From Streptomyces sp. CG 926 (GTDB lineage: Bacteria > Actinomycetota > Actinomycetes > Streptomycetales > Streptomycetaceae): a DNA stretch of 64,000 bases. The stretch is from contig NZ_QGGZ01000024.1 in the NCBI RefSeq assembly GCF_003148825.1, forward strand, positions 1 to 64,000, in the 5' to 3' direction. Every line of letters starts with the position of its first letter. Positions within the stretch are counted from its first letter, which is position 1. Positions 8,746 to 16,468 of the stretch are shown piece by piece. The notes beneath the pieces were generated by a model, which ran no database searches, was not told the origin of the DNA, and saw only the letters and a list, made by a program, of their open reading frames with translations. The position numbers and the translations under genes are program-made.

Positions 8746-9468
8746 ATGATGAGTTCCGGCGCACCTGCTCATAACGCTTCGATGCACAACAAGGGCCATG
8801 GCGGCGCGGATGCTCCGGCGCCAAGGCACCATGGATTGATGCGCGACGACGAGGCCCTGGGGTCCCCCGCGGCCACAGGCCAGACCGGCACCGCCAAAAG
8901 CGGCAGTGCCGCGGGCGTCAGCGCGCTCGTACGCAGGGCGGTGGAGGGTGACGAGCAGGCCACGCACGACCTGCTCGCCTTCGTGCACCCCCTCGCGATC
9001 CGTTACTGCCGCACCCGGCTCTCGCGATTGCCGGGTGACGCTCGTCACTTCGTGGAGGACCTGGCGCAGGAGGTCTGCGTCGCCGTCCTGATGGCGCTGC
9101 CGCGCTACCGGGACACCGGGCGGCCCTTCGAGGCCTTCGTCTTCGCGATCGCCGCGCACAAGGTCGCCGACCTGCAACGGGCCGCCATGCGGCACCCGGG
9201 CAGCACGGCCGTGCCCTCCGACGAGATGCCGGAGCGGCCCGACGACTCGCTGGGGCCGGAGGAGCGCGCACTGCTCAGCAGTGACGCCGCCTGGGCCAAG
9301 AAGCTGCTGGCCAACCTTCCGGAGAACCAGCGCGAGCTCCTCGTCCTGCGCGTGGCCGTCGGGCTGACCGCGGAGGAGACCGGGCAGATGCTCGGGATGT
9401 CTCCGGGTGCCGTGCGCGTGGCCCAGCACCGTGCGCTCAGCCGGCTGCGGGCCCTCGCCGAGCAGTAG
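8746..9468 (+). CDS. shbA: ECF-family sigma factor, SigD/ShbA-like
   Basis: A 240-aa sigma-70-family protein. A Met/His-rich, probably disordered N-terminus (1-55) precedes region 2 (LVRRAVEGDEQATHDLLAFVH to FEAFVFAIAAHKVADLQR, about 60-140) and region 4 (LLANLPENQRELLVLRVAVGLTAEETGQML, then SPGAVRVAQHRALSRLR, about 185-237). Its place between bldM and guaB matches the SigD/ShbA sigma factor. In S. griseus, ShbA drives transcription of the principal sigma gene hrdB. The ATG at 8746 follows a GAGGGGAGGG ribosome site; a GTG at 8701 is an alternative. No anti-sigma gene adjoins it. The shbA name is from synteny memory. Confidence 0.85.
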   Translation: MMSSGAPAHNASMHNKGHGGADAPAPRHHGLMRDDEALGSPAATGQTGTAKSGSAAGVSALVRRAVEGDEQATHDLLAFVHPLAIRYCRTRLSRLPGDARHFVEDLAQEVCVAVLMALPRYRDTGRPFEAFVFAIAAHKVADLQRAAMRHPGSTAVPSDEMPERPDDSLGPEERALLSSDAAWAKKLLANLPENQRELLVLRVAVGLTAEETGQMLGMSPGAVRVAQHRALSRLRALAEQ

Positions 9469-9670
9469 GCGGCCGTGCGGGCCTCACGGCTCGCGCGGTC
9501 CCACCGCCGTCCGGTGCGTCCGTTCGGGCGGCTCGATCGTGAGCCTCGGCCGCCGGCCGCAGTCGTAGGAAACGACGAAACTTCTGCTTGGCCTTGGTCG
9601 TGGAATGAGACGCGTCGGGATCCCGTTAGCATGGACATCCGCGCTGAGCAAGACCATTTGGGAAGGTGTC

Positions 9671-11170
9671 ATGACCGCCGACGGAGTGCCCGACAAATTC
9701 GCCACGCTCGGACTGACCTACGACGACGTGCTGCTGCTGCCGGGCGCGTCGGACATGTCGCCTGACGCGATCGACACCTCTTCCCTCATCTCGCGGAACG
9801 TCCGTGTGAACGTCCCGCTGCTGTCCGCCGCCATGGACAAGGTCACCGAGGCCCGCATGGCCATCGCCATGGCCCGTCAGGGTGGCGTCGGCGTACTGCA
9901 CCGCAATCTCTCCATCGCCGACCAGGCCAACCAGGTCGACCTGGTCAAGCGCTCCGAGTCCGGCATGGTCACCGACCCGATCACGGTGCACCCGGACGCG
10001 ACGCTTCGCGAGGCCGACGAGCTCTGCGCGAAGTTCCGCATCTCCGGCGTCCCGGTCACCGACCCGGCGGGCAAGCTCCTCGGCATCGTCACCAACCGCG
10101 ACATGGCGTTCGAGTCGGACCGCAGCCGCCAGGTGCGCGAGGTCATGACCCCGATGCCGCTGGTCACGGGCAAGGTCGGCATCTCGGGCGTGGACGCCAT
10201 GGAGCTGCTGCGCCGCCACAAGATCGAGAAGCTTCCGCTGGTCGACGACGCGGGCATCCTCAAGGGCCTCATCACGGTCAAGGACTTCGTCAAGGCCGAG
10301 AAGTACCCGAACGCCGCCAAGGACAAGGGCGGTCGGCTGCTGGTCGGCGCGGCCGTCGGCGTCGCCGGCGACGCGTACGAGCGTGCCCAGGCCCTGATCG
10401 AGGCGGGCGCCGACTTCATCGTCGTCGACACCGCGCACGGTCACTCCCGGCTGGTCGGCGACATGGTCGCCAAGATCAAGTCGAACTCCACCGTCGACGT
10501 CATCGGCGGCAACGTCGCCACGCGTGACGGCGCCCAGGCGCTGATCGACGCCGGCTGCGACGGCATCAAGGTCGGCGTCGGCCCCGGCTCCATCTGCACC
10601 ACCCGCGTCGTCGCCGGCATCGGCGTCCCGCAGGTCACCGCGATCTACGAGGCCTCGCTCGCCGCCAAGGCGGCCGGCGTCCCGGTCATCGGCGACGGCG
10701 GTCTCCAGTACTCCGGCGACATCGCCAAGGCCCTGGTCGCGGGCGCCGACACGGTGATGCTCGGCTCGCTGCTCGCGGGCTGCGAGGAGTCCCCGGGCGA
10801 GCTGCTGTTCATCAACGGCAAGCAGTTCAAGTCGTACCGCGGCATGGGTTCGCTCGGCGCGATGCAGTCCCGCGGCGACCAGCGCTCCTTCTCCAAGGAC
10901 CGCTACTTCCAGGAGGGTGTGGGCGGCGACGACAAGCTCATCCCCGAGGGCATCGAGGGCCAGGTTCCCTACCGCGGCCCGCTCTCCGCGGTCGTGCACC
11001 AGCTCGTCGGCGGCCTGCGCCAGTCGATGTTCTACGTCGGCGGCCGCACGGTCCCCGAGCTGCAGGACCGCGGCCGTTTCGTCCGCATCACCTCGGCGGG
11101 CCTCAAGGAGAGCCACCCGCACGACATCCAGATGACGGTCGAAGCGCCGAACTACTCCCGCAAGGGCTGA
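9671..11170 (+). CDS. guaB: Inosine-5'-monophosphate dehydrogenase
   Basis: Oxidises IMP to XMP with NAD+, the committed step to GMP. The 499-aa TIM-barrel enzyme contains LTYDDVLLLPG at the N-terminus, two CBS domains inserted at about residues 95-215 (nucleotide-sensing Bateman module), and the catalytic loop GVGPGSICTTR with nucleophile C309. DGG, the monovalent-cation site, SYRGMGSLGAM and a YRGPL flap follow. The ATG at 9671 has a GGAAGG ribosome site; an in-frame ATG at 9605 lies in the likely promoter (TAGCAT near 9626). Followed by guaB3 on the same strand after a terminator. Confidence 0.97.
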   Translation: MTADGVPDKFATLGLTYDDVLLLPGASDMSPDAIDTSSLISRNVRVNVPLLSAAMDKVTEARMAIAMARQGGVGVLHRNLSIADQANQVDLVKRSESGMVTDPITVHPDATLREADELCAKFRISGVPVTDPAGKLLGIVTNRDMAFESDRSRQVREVMTPMPLVTGKVGISGVDAMELLRRHKIEKLPLVDDAGILKGLITVKDFVKAEKYPNAAKDKGGRLLVGAAVGVAGDAYERAQALIEAGADFIVVDTAHGHSRLVGDMVAKIKSNSTVDVIGGNVATRDGAQALIDAGCDGIKVGVGPGSICTTRVVAGIGVPQVTAIYEASLAAKAAGVPVIGDGGLQYSGDIAKALVAGADTVMLGSLLAGCEESPGELLFINGKQFKSYRGMGSLGAMQSRGDQRSFSKDRYFQEGVGGDDKLIPEGIEGQVPYRGPLSAVVHQLVGGLRQSMFYVGGRTVPELQDRGRFVRITSAGLKESHPHDIQMTVEAPNYSRKG

Positions 11171-11185
11171 ACGACATGAGCTGAG

Positions 11186-11210
11186 GGGGCGGGTCCATCG
11201 GGCCCGCCCC
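11186..11210 (+). terminator. Hairpin after guaB
   Basis: GGGGCGGGTCC (11186-11196), 3-nt loop, GGGCCCGCCCC (11200-11210). The 11-bp stem has one G-T wobble and starts 15 bp after the guaB stop. Confidence 0.75.
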
Positions 11211-11331
11211 TTCGCCGTGTCCGCGCGGCGTCCTTACCCGCGCGCGGCCGTCCGTACAGCGGTCACCGGAACGCGGGCCCCCGGCGTTCGGGGATACTGG
11301 AGCGGCAGACCCAGAGGAAAGGCCACCACAC

Positions 11332-12456
11332 GTGACTGAGATCGAGATCGGGCGCGGCAAGCGCGGCCGCAGGGCGTACGCGTTCGACGACATCGCCATC
11401 GTCCCGAGCCGGCGTACCCGGGACCCGAAGGAGGTCTCGATCGCCTGGCAGATCGACGCGTACCGCTTCGAGCTCCCCTTCCTGGCCGCCCCCATGGACT
11501 CGGTCGTCTCCCCGCAGACCGCCATCCGCATCGGTGAGCTCGGCGGCCTCGGCGTGCTGAACCTCGAAGGCCTGTGGACCCGGTACGAGGACCCGCAGCC
11601 GCTCCTCGACGAGATCACGGAGCTGGACGAGGAGGCGGCCACCCGCCGTCTGCAGGAGATCTACTCCGCGCCGATCCAGGCGGACCTGATCCGGCAGCGG
11701 ATCAAGGAGGTGCGCGACTCCGGCGTCGTCACCGCCGCCGCCCTCTCCCCGCAGCGCACGGCCGAGTTCTCCAAGGCCGTCGTCGACGCGGGCGTGGACA
11801 TCTTCGTGATCCGCGGCACCACCGTGTCCGCCGAGCACGTGTCGGGCGCCGCCGAGCCGCTGAACCTCAAGCAGTTCATCTACGAGCTCGACGTCCCGGT
11901 CATCGTCGGCGGCTGCGCCACGTACACCGCGGCCCTGCACCTGATGCGTACCGGCGCGGCGGGTGTCCTCGTCGGCTTCGGCGGCGGCGCCGCCCACACC
12001 ACGCGCAACGTCCTCGGCATCCAGGTCCCGATGGCCACCGCCGTCGCGGACGTGGCCGCGGCCCGCCGCGACTACATGGACGAGTCCGGCGGCCGCTACG
12101 TGCACGTCATCGCCGACGGCGGCGTGGGCTGGTCCGGTGACATCCCGAAGGCCGTCGCCTGTGGCGCGGACGCCGTGATGATGGGCTCCCCGCTGGCCCG
12201 TGCCACCGACGCGCCCGGCAAGGGCAACCACTGGGGCATGGAGGCCGTCCACGAGGACGTGCCGCGCGGCAAGAAGGTCGACCTGGGCACCGTGGGCACC
12301 ACCGAGGAGATCCTCACCGGTCCCTCGCACACCCCGGACGGCTCGATGAACATCTTCGGCGCGCTGCGCCGCTCGATGGCCACCACCGGCTACAGCGAGC
12401 TCAAGGAGTTCCAGCGGGTCGAGGTCACGATCGCGGACTCGCAGCACAGCCGCTGA
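11332..12456 (+). CDS. guaB3: GuaB3-family IMP-dehydrogenase-like protein
   Basis: The 374-aa TIM-barrel protein is related to IMPDH but lacks the CBS insert. The family (GuaB3, Rv3410c-like) is conserved in actinobacteria beside guaB and its activity is unsettled. It retains the phosphate-binding GGVGWSGDIPKAVACGADAVMMGS and LKEFQRVEV near the C-terminus. The loop corresponding to IMPDH GPGSICTTR reads GFGGGAAHTTR, so the catalytic Cys position is His222. The start is a GTG (11332) with AGAGGAAAGG upstream. It ends 12 bp before a very strong terminator. It may be a GMP/XMP-related oxidoreductase or a regulator. Confidence 0.88.
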   Translation: MTEIEIGRGKRGRRAYAFDDIAIVPSRRTRDPKEVSIAWQIDAYRFELPFLAAPMDSVVSPQTAIRIGELGGLGVLNLEGLWTRYEDPQPLLDEITELDEEAATRRLQEIYSAPIQADLIRQRIKEVRDSGVVTAAALSPQRTAEFSKAVVDAGVDIFVIRGTTVSAEHVSGAAEPLNLKQFIYELDVPVIVGGCATYTAALHLMRTGAAGVLVGFGGGAAHTTRNVLGIQVPMATAVADVAAARRDYMDESGGRYVHVIADGGVGWSGDIPKAVACGADAVMMGSPLARATDAPGKGNHWGMEAVHEDVPRGKKVDLGTVGTTEEILTGPSHTPDGSMNIFGALRRSMATTGYSELKEFQRVEVTIADSQHSR

Positions 12457-12468
12457 TCGCTTCGCCGT

Positions 12469-12514
12469 ACGCCGGAGGGCCGGCACCCCGCTGGGGGTGC
12501 CGGCCCTCCGGCGT
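12469..12514 (+). terminator. Very strong terminator between guaB3 and a convergent gene
   Basis: A perfect 21-bp stem (12469-12489 with 12494-12514) around a GCTG loop. It lies between convergent genes and probably acts in both directions. Confidence 0.9.
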
Positions 12515-12557
12515 GTCCGGGGCGCCTGCTCAGTGCCTCGGTGGGACGGCCGGTGTG

Positions 12558-13028
12558 TCAGCTGGCGGTCTTGCGTGCCGTCTGGAAGGCGGCGTAGGCC
12601 CCGATCGCGTAGAAGAGGATCGAGATCGGGTCGATGTTGTCCACGTAGTACTGGTTCAGGTTCGCGAAATCGGTGGTGAGCAGCTCGCTGACCGGGATCC
12701 CCTCGTGCTTCTCGACGCTGATGGCCGAGGCCAGGAGGTAGCCGCCGTAGACACCGCCGAGCGTCAGTGCGGCGCTCAGGACCGGGAGGATCGGGTTGCG
12801 GCCGCCGAGGCGGACGGCGACGAGGGCGACGAGGAAGCCGACGCCGGCCGCCAGGTAGCCGATCTGGTACTCGATCGCGCCCATGATGCCGCCGTACGCG
12901 GCGCCCGCGACCAGGGCGGTGGCCGCTGCCCCGAGGATCGCCAGGCCGACGTTGCCGCTGCGGGCCGGAGCCGGGGCGGGGGCCGCCGTGTAGGAGTCGG
13001 GCGCGGGCGGCGTGAAGTTCTGGCTCAT
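12558..13028 (-). CDS. Small integral membrane protein
   Basis: A 156-aa protein with a Pro/Ala-rich cytoplasmic N-terminus (about 35 residues) and four hydrophobic segments: VGLAILGAAATALVAGAAYG, YLAAGVGFLVALVAV, LPVLSAALTLGGVYGGYLLA and ISILFYAIGAYAAF. Between segments 3 and 4 is an acidic loop (SVEKHEGIPVSELLTTDFANLNQYY). Streptomyces genomes carry many such proteins with a Pro-rich head; the role is unknown. The start is the ATG at 13028, eight bases after a GGGGGATC ribosome site. It is 112 bp downstream of, and possibly co-transcribed with, the UDP-sugar dehydrogenase homologue. Confidence 0.82.
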   Translation of the reverse strand: MSQNFTPPAPDSYTAAPAPAPARSGNVGLAILGAAATALVAGAAYGGIMGAIEYQIGYLAAGVGFLVALVAVRLGGRNPILPVLSAALTLGGVYGGYLLASAISVEKHEGIPVSELLTTDFANLNQYYVDNIDPISILFYAIGAYAAFQTARKTAS

Positions 13029-13140
13029 GGAAGATCCCCCCAGGGATGCGCGCACCACTGTCCCAGGGACGTATGTGCGAGATAAGTGACGCCGCAGGCT
13101 AGCAGCAGCCTCGGACATCCGAAGGGGGATTTCCCGGAGG

Positions 13141-14370
13141 TCAGAGTCGGTGGGCCGCGCCCACCGGGCTGGCGCCGCGCGTGTCCAGGAGCAGCTGGGC
13201 CTTCACCGCGAGTCCTTGCAGGTCGTAGGTGCGGTGGTGCTGGAGCAGGATGGTCAGGTCCGCGTTCGCGGCGGCCTCGTACAGCGACTCGGCCCGGGGG
13301 ACCGGCCGGTCCCGGACCCGCCAGCCCGTGATGTACGGGTCGTGGTAGCTGATCAGCGCGCCCAGGTCGATCAGGCGGCTGGCGATCTCGCGGGCCGGTG
13401 AGCCCTCCTGGTCGGCCAGGTCGGGCTTGTAGGTGACGCCGAGGAGCAGGACGCGGGCTCCGCGGGCGGATTTGCCGTGCTCGTTCAGCAGGGTGGCCGA
13501 GCGCTGGATGACGTACTGCGGCATCCGGTTGTTGATCTCCTGCGCCAGTCCGACCATGCGCAGGGGGTGACCGGGGGTGCGGGTGGTGTGGGGGAGGTAG
13601 TTCGGGTCGAGCGGGACGCCGTGGCCGCCCACGCCGGGACCGGGGCGGAAGGCCTGGAACCCGTACGGCTTGGTCTCGGCGCAGCGGATGACGTCCCACA
13701 GGTCGACGCCGAGGTCGTGGCAGAGCACCGCCATCTCGTTCATGAGGGCGATGTTGACGTGCCGGTAGTTCGTTTCGAGGAGCTGTACGGTCTCGGCCTC
13801 GCGCAGGCCGCGGGCGCGGACCACCTTCTCGGTGAGGCGGGCGTAGAAGGCGTGCGCGGACTCGGTGCACGCCGGGGTGAGGCCGCCGATCACCTTGGGG
13901 GTGTTGGAGATGCCGTGGGTGCGGTTGCCCGGGTCGAGGCGGCTGGGGGAGTAGGCGAGGTGGAAGTCCCGGCCCGCCCGCAGTCCGGAGCCGGATTCGA
14001 GGATCGGGCGCAGGTAGTCCTCGGTGACGCCCGGGTGGGCGGCGGATTCGAGGATCACGGTGGTGTGGGGGCGCAGCCGGGCGGCGAGCGCGCGGCCGGC
14101 CTCGCCGACGGCGGAGAGGTCCAGCGCGCGGTCCGCCCCGAGCTGGGTGGGGGCGCAGATGACGGCCGTGCGGACCCGGCCGAGCTCGGCGGGGTTGGTG
14201 GTGACCCGGAAGCCGGCCGCCGACATGCGGCGGATCTCGGCGGCGGTGAGGGTGGAGTCCGTGACCGGACCGCTGTCGTAGCCGACCGTCTCGATTCCGG
14301 CGGCGACGGCCGCCTGGGCGAGTGGGAGGCCGAGATGGCCGAGTCCGATGACGGCGAGATCTGCGGGCAT
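13141..14370 (-). CDS. UDP-glucose/UDP-ManNAc dehydrogenase homologue lacking the catalytic cysteine
   Basis: A 409-aa protein of the UDP-glucose/GDP-mannose dehydrogenase family, which oxidises UDP-sugars to uronic acids in two NAD-dependent steps. Three domains are visible: an N-terminal Rossmann fold (VIGLGHLGLPLA), the central helical domain (ETNYRHVNIALMNEMAVLC, near 200-217), and a C-terminal UDP-binding domain (LLLGVTYKPDLADQEGSPA). The invariant GG(H)C(I/V)PLDP motif reads GGHGVPLDP, so the nucleophilic Cys is Gly251 (codon GGC). The usual Thr of ESTVYPG is also changed (ESAAHPG). Full dehydrogenase activity is unlikely. It is divergent from glpD. Confidence 0.85.
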   Translation of the reverse strand: MPADLAVIGLGHLGLPLAQAAVAAGIETVGYDSGPVTDSTLTAAEIRRMSAAGFRVTTNPAELGRVRTAVICAPTQLGADRALDLSAVGEAGRALAARLRPHTTVILESAAHPGVTEDYLRPILESGSGLRAGRDFHLAYSPSRLDPGNRTHGISNTPKVIGGLTPACTESAHAFYARLTEKVVRARGLREAETVQLLETNYRHVNIALMNEMAVLCHDLGVDLWDVIRCAETKPYGFQAFRPGPGVGGHGVPLDPNYLPHTTRTPGHPLRMVGLAQEINNRMPQYVIQRSATLLNEHGKSARGARVLLLGVTYKPDLADQEGSPAREIASRLIDLGALISYHDPYITGWRVRDRPVPRAESLYEAAANADLTILLQHHRTYDLQGLAVKAQLLLDTRGASPVGAAHRL

Positions 14371-14600
14371 GGGGGTGCCGTCCCTTCCCTGACATGAGGG
14401 GGCTGCCGCGCAAGTTCTCCGGGGGGCAGGGGAGCTGGCGCAATGTCAGACTAGGCGTATATATGACAGATATGTCGCATTCTGGAGTGAACGCCACCGT
14501 TGTGTTGTCCACAGGCGGTGGCTGATGTGGGTGCGGGCGGTCAGAATCGTGGAACGGGGCATGTGAGCGGGATCTCATCCGTACCCAACGGGAGGCAGCC

Positions 14601-16307
14601 GTGAGGACAGCGACACTGGGGCCGACGCAGCGGGCCGAGGCCCTCGGCCGGATGGCCGAGCGGGAACTGGACGTGCTGGTGGTGGGCGCGGGCGTGGTGG
14701 GCGCCGGTACCGCGCTCGACGCCGTGACGCGGGGCCTGTCGACCGGCCTGGTGGAGGCCCGGGACTGGGCCTCGGGCACCTCCAGTCGCTCCAGCAAGCT
14801 GATCCACGGCGGCCTGCGGTATCTGGAGATGCTCGACTTCGCCCTCGTCCGCGAGGCGCTGAAGGAGCGCGGCCTGCTCCTGGAGCGCCTCGCCCCGCAC
14901 CTGGTGAAGCCCGTGCCCTTCCTGTACCCGTTGCAGCACCGGGGCTGGGAGCGGCTCTACGCCGGCTCGGGCGTCGCGCTGTACGACGCGATGTCGGTCT
15001 CCAGCGGCCACGGGCGCGGGCTGCCCGTGCACCGGCACCTGTCGCGAGCGCGGGCGCTGCGGGTGGCACCGGCGCTCCGCAAGGACGCGCTGGTGGGGGC
15101 CCTGCAGTATTACGACGCCCAGATGGACGACGCGCGCTACGTCGCCACGCTCGTGCGGACGGCCGCCGCGTACGGGGCGCACTGCGCCAATCGGGCGAGG
15201 GTCGTCGGCTTCCTGCGTGAGGGCGAACGGGTGGTCGGCGCGCGGGTGCGTGACGTGGAGGGCGGAGGCGAGTACGAGATCCGCGCGAAGCAGGTCGTGA
15301 ACGCGACGGGGGTGTGGACGGACGACACCCAGGCGCTGATCGGGGAGCGCGGCCAGTTCCACGTGCGGGCCTCGAAGGGCATCCATCTGGTCGTACCGAA
15401 GGATCGGATCCATTCGAGCACCGGGCTGATCCTGCGGACCGAGAAGTCGGTGCTGTTCGTCATCCCGTGGGGCCGGCACTGGATCGTGGGGACCACGGAC
15501 ACCGACTGGGACCTGGACAAGGCACACCCGGCGGCGTCGAGCGCGGACATCGACTACCTGCTGGAGCACGTGAACTCGGTGCTGGCCGTGCCGCTCACGC
15601 GTGACGACGTCCAAGGTGTGTACGCGGGCCTGCGGCCGCTGCTGGCGGGGGAGTCGGACGCGACGAGCAAACTCTCGCGCGAGCACACGGTGGCGCACCC
15701 GGTGCCGGGCCTCGTGGTGGTCGCCGGCGGCAAGTACACGACGTACCGGGTCATGGCGAAGGACGCGGTCGACGAGGCGGTGCACGGCCTGGACCAGCGG
15801 GTGGCCGAATGCGTGACGGAGGACGTGCCGCTGGTGGGGGCGGAGGGATACCGGGCGCTGTGGAACGGTCGGGCGCGGATCGCGGCCCGGACGGGGCTTC
15901 ATGTGGTGCGGGTGGAGCACCTGTTGAACCGCTTCGGGTCGCTGACGGAGGAACTGCTGGACCTGATGGCCGCCGACCCGGGGCTGCGGGAGCCGTTGTC
16001 CGGGGCGGACGACTACCTGCGGGCGGAAATCGTGTACGCGGCCTCGCACGAGGGAGCCCGACACCTGGACGACGTCCTGACGCGGCGGACCCGGATCTCC
16101 ATCGAGACCTTCGACCGGGGGACGCGGTCGGCTCGGGAGTGCGCGGAGTTGATGGCGCCGGTCCTGGGGTGGGACAAGCAGCAGATCGAGAAGGAAGTGG
16201 AGCACTACGAGAAGCGGGTCCAGGCGGAACGGGAATCGCAGCGTCAGCCGGACGACCAGGCGGCGGACGCGGCCCGGCTGGGGGCGCCGGACATCGTTCC
16301 GTTGTAA
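14601..16307 (+). CDS. glpD: FAD-dependent glycerol-3-phosphate dehydrogenase
   Basis: Membrane-associated respiratory enzyme converting glycerol-3-phosphate to dihydroxyacetone phosphate and passing electrons to quinone. The 568-aa sequence has the FAD dinucleotide motif VVGAGVVGAG (about 26-35), then SGTSSRSSKLIHGGLRYLE, the GlpD signature with FAD contacts, INATG-like VNATGVWTD, and GRHWIVGTTDTDW. A C-terminal helical domain follows (LLDLMAADPGLREPL, then AEIVYAASHEGARHLDDVL-type motif). The start is a GTG at 14601 after GGGAGG. The 230-bp gap to the divergent dehydrogenase homologue has an AT-rich patch near 14458-14480 with related ATATGACA and ATATGTCG hexamers, a possible operator. Confidence 0.95.
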   Translation: MRTATLGPTQRAEALGRMAERELDVLVVGAGVVGAGTALDAVTRGLSTGLVEARDWASGTSSRSSKLIHGGLRYLEMLDFALVREALKERGLLLERLAPHLVKPVPFLYPLQHRGWERLYAGSGVALYDAMSVSSGHGRGLPVHRHLSRARALRVAPALRKDALVGALQYYDAQMDDARYVATLVRTAAAYGAHCANRARVVGFLREGERVVGARVRDVEGGGEYEIRAKQVVNATGVWTDDTQALIGERGQFHVRASKGIHLVVPKDRIHSSTGLILRTEKSVLFVIPWGRHWIVGTTDTDWDLDKAHPAASSADIDYLLEHVNSVLAVPLTRDDVQGVYAGLRPLLAGESDATSKLSREHTVAHPVPGLVVVAGGKYTTYRVMAKDAVDEAVHGLDQRVAECVTEDVPLVGAEGYRALWNGRARIAARTGLHVVRVEHLLNRFGSLTEELLDLMAADPGLREPLSGADDYLRAEIVYAASHEGARHLDDVLTRRTRISIETFDRGTRSARECAELMAPVLGWDKQQIEKEVEHYEKRVQAERESQRQPDDQAADAARLGAPDIVPL

Positions 16308-16468
16308 CTCCGGGATGTGGAGGGGGGAACCGTAGACCCGGGGCGCCCGTCCGTTGCGGAGTGAGGAAGAATGAGGGTTCTGCCGGGGCGGGTTATCGCG
16401 AGCCCCGGCCGCCGGGTCGCTCAGCCGCTGGGGCAGGCGGAGCAGCGGCACGATCGCAGAGGGGACGC

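Noticed and set aside
9626..11122. Minus-strand frame opposite guaB
   Set aside because: Shadow frame; guaB codons and motifs on the plus strand are unambiguous.
15809..16468. N-terminal extension of the first kinase back to 15809
   Set aside because: Overlaps the glpD 3' end in another frame; the ATG at 16469 has a ribosome site and starts the typical sequence.
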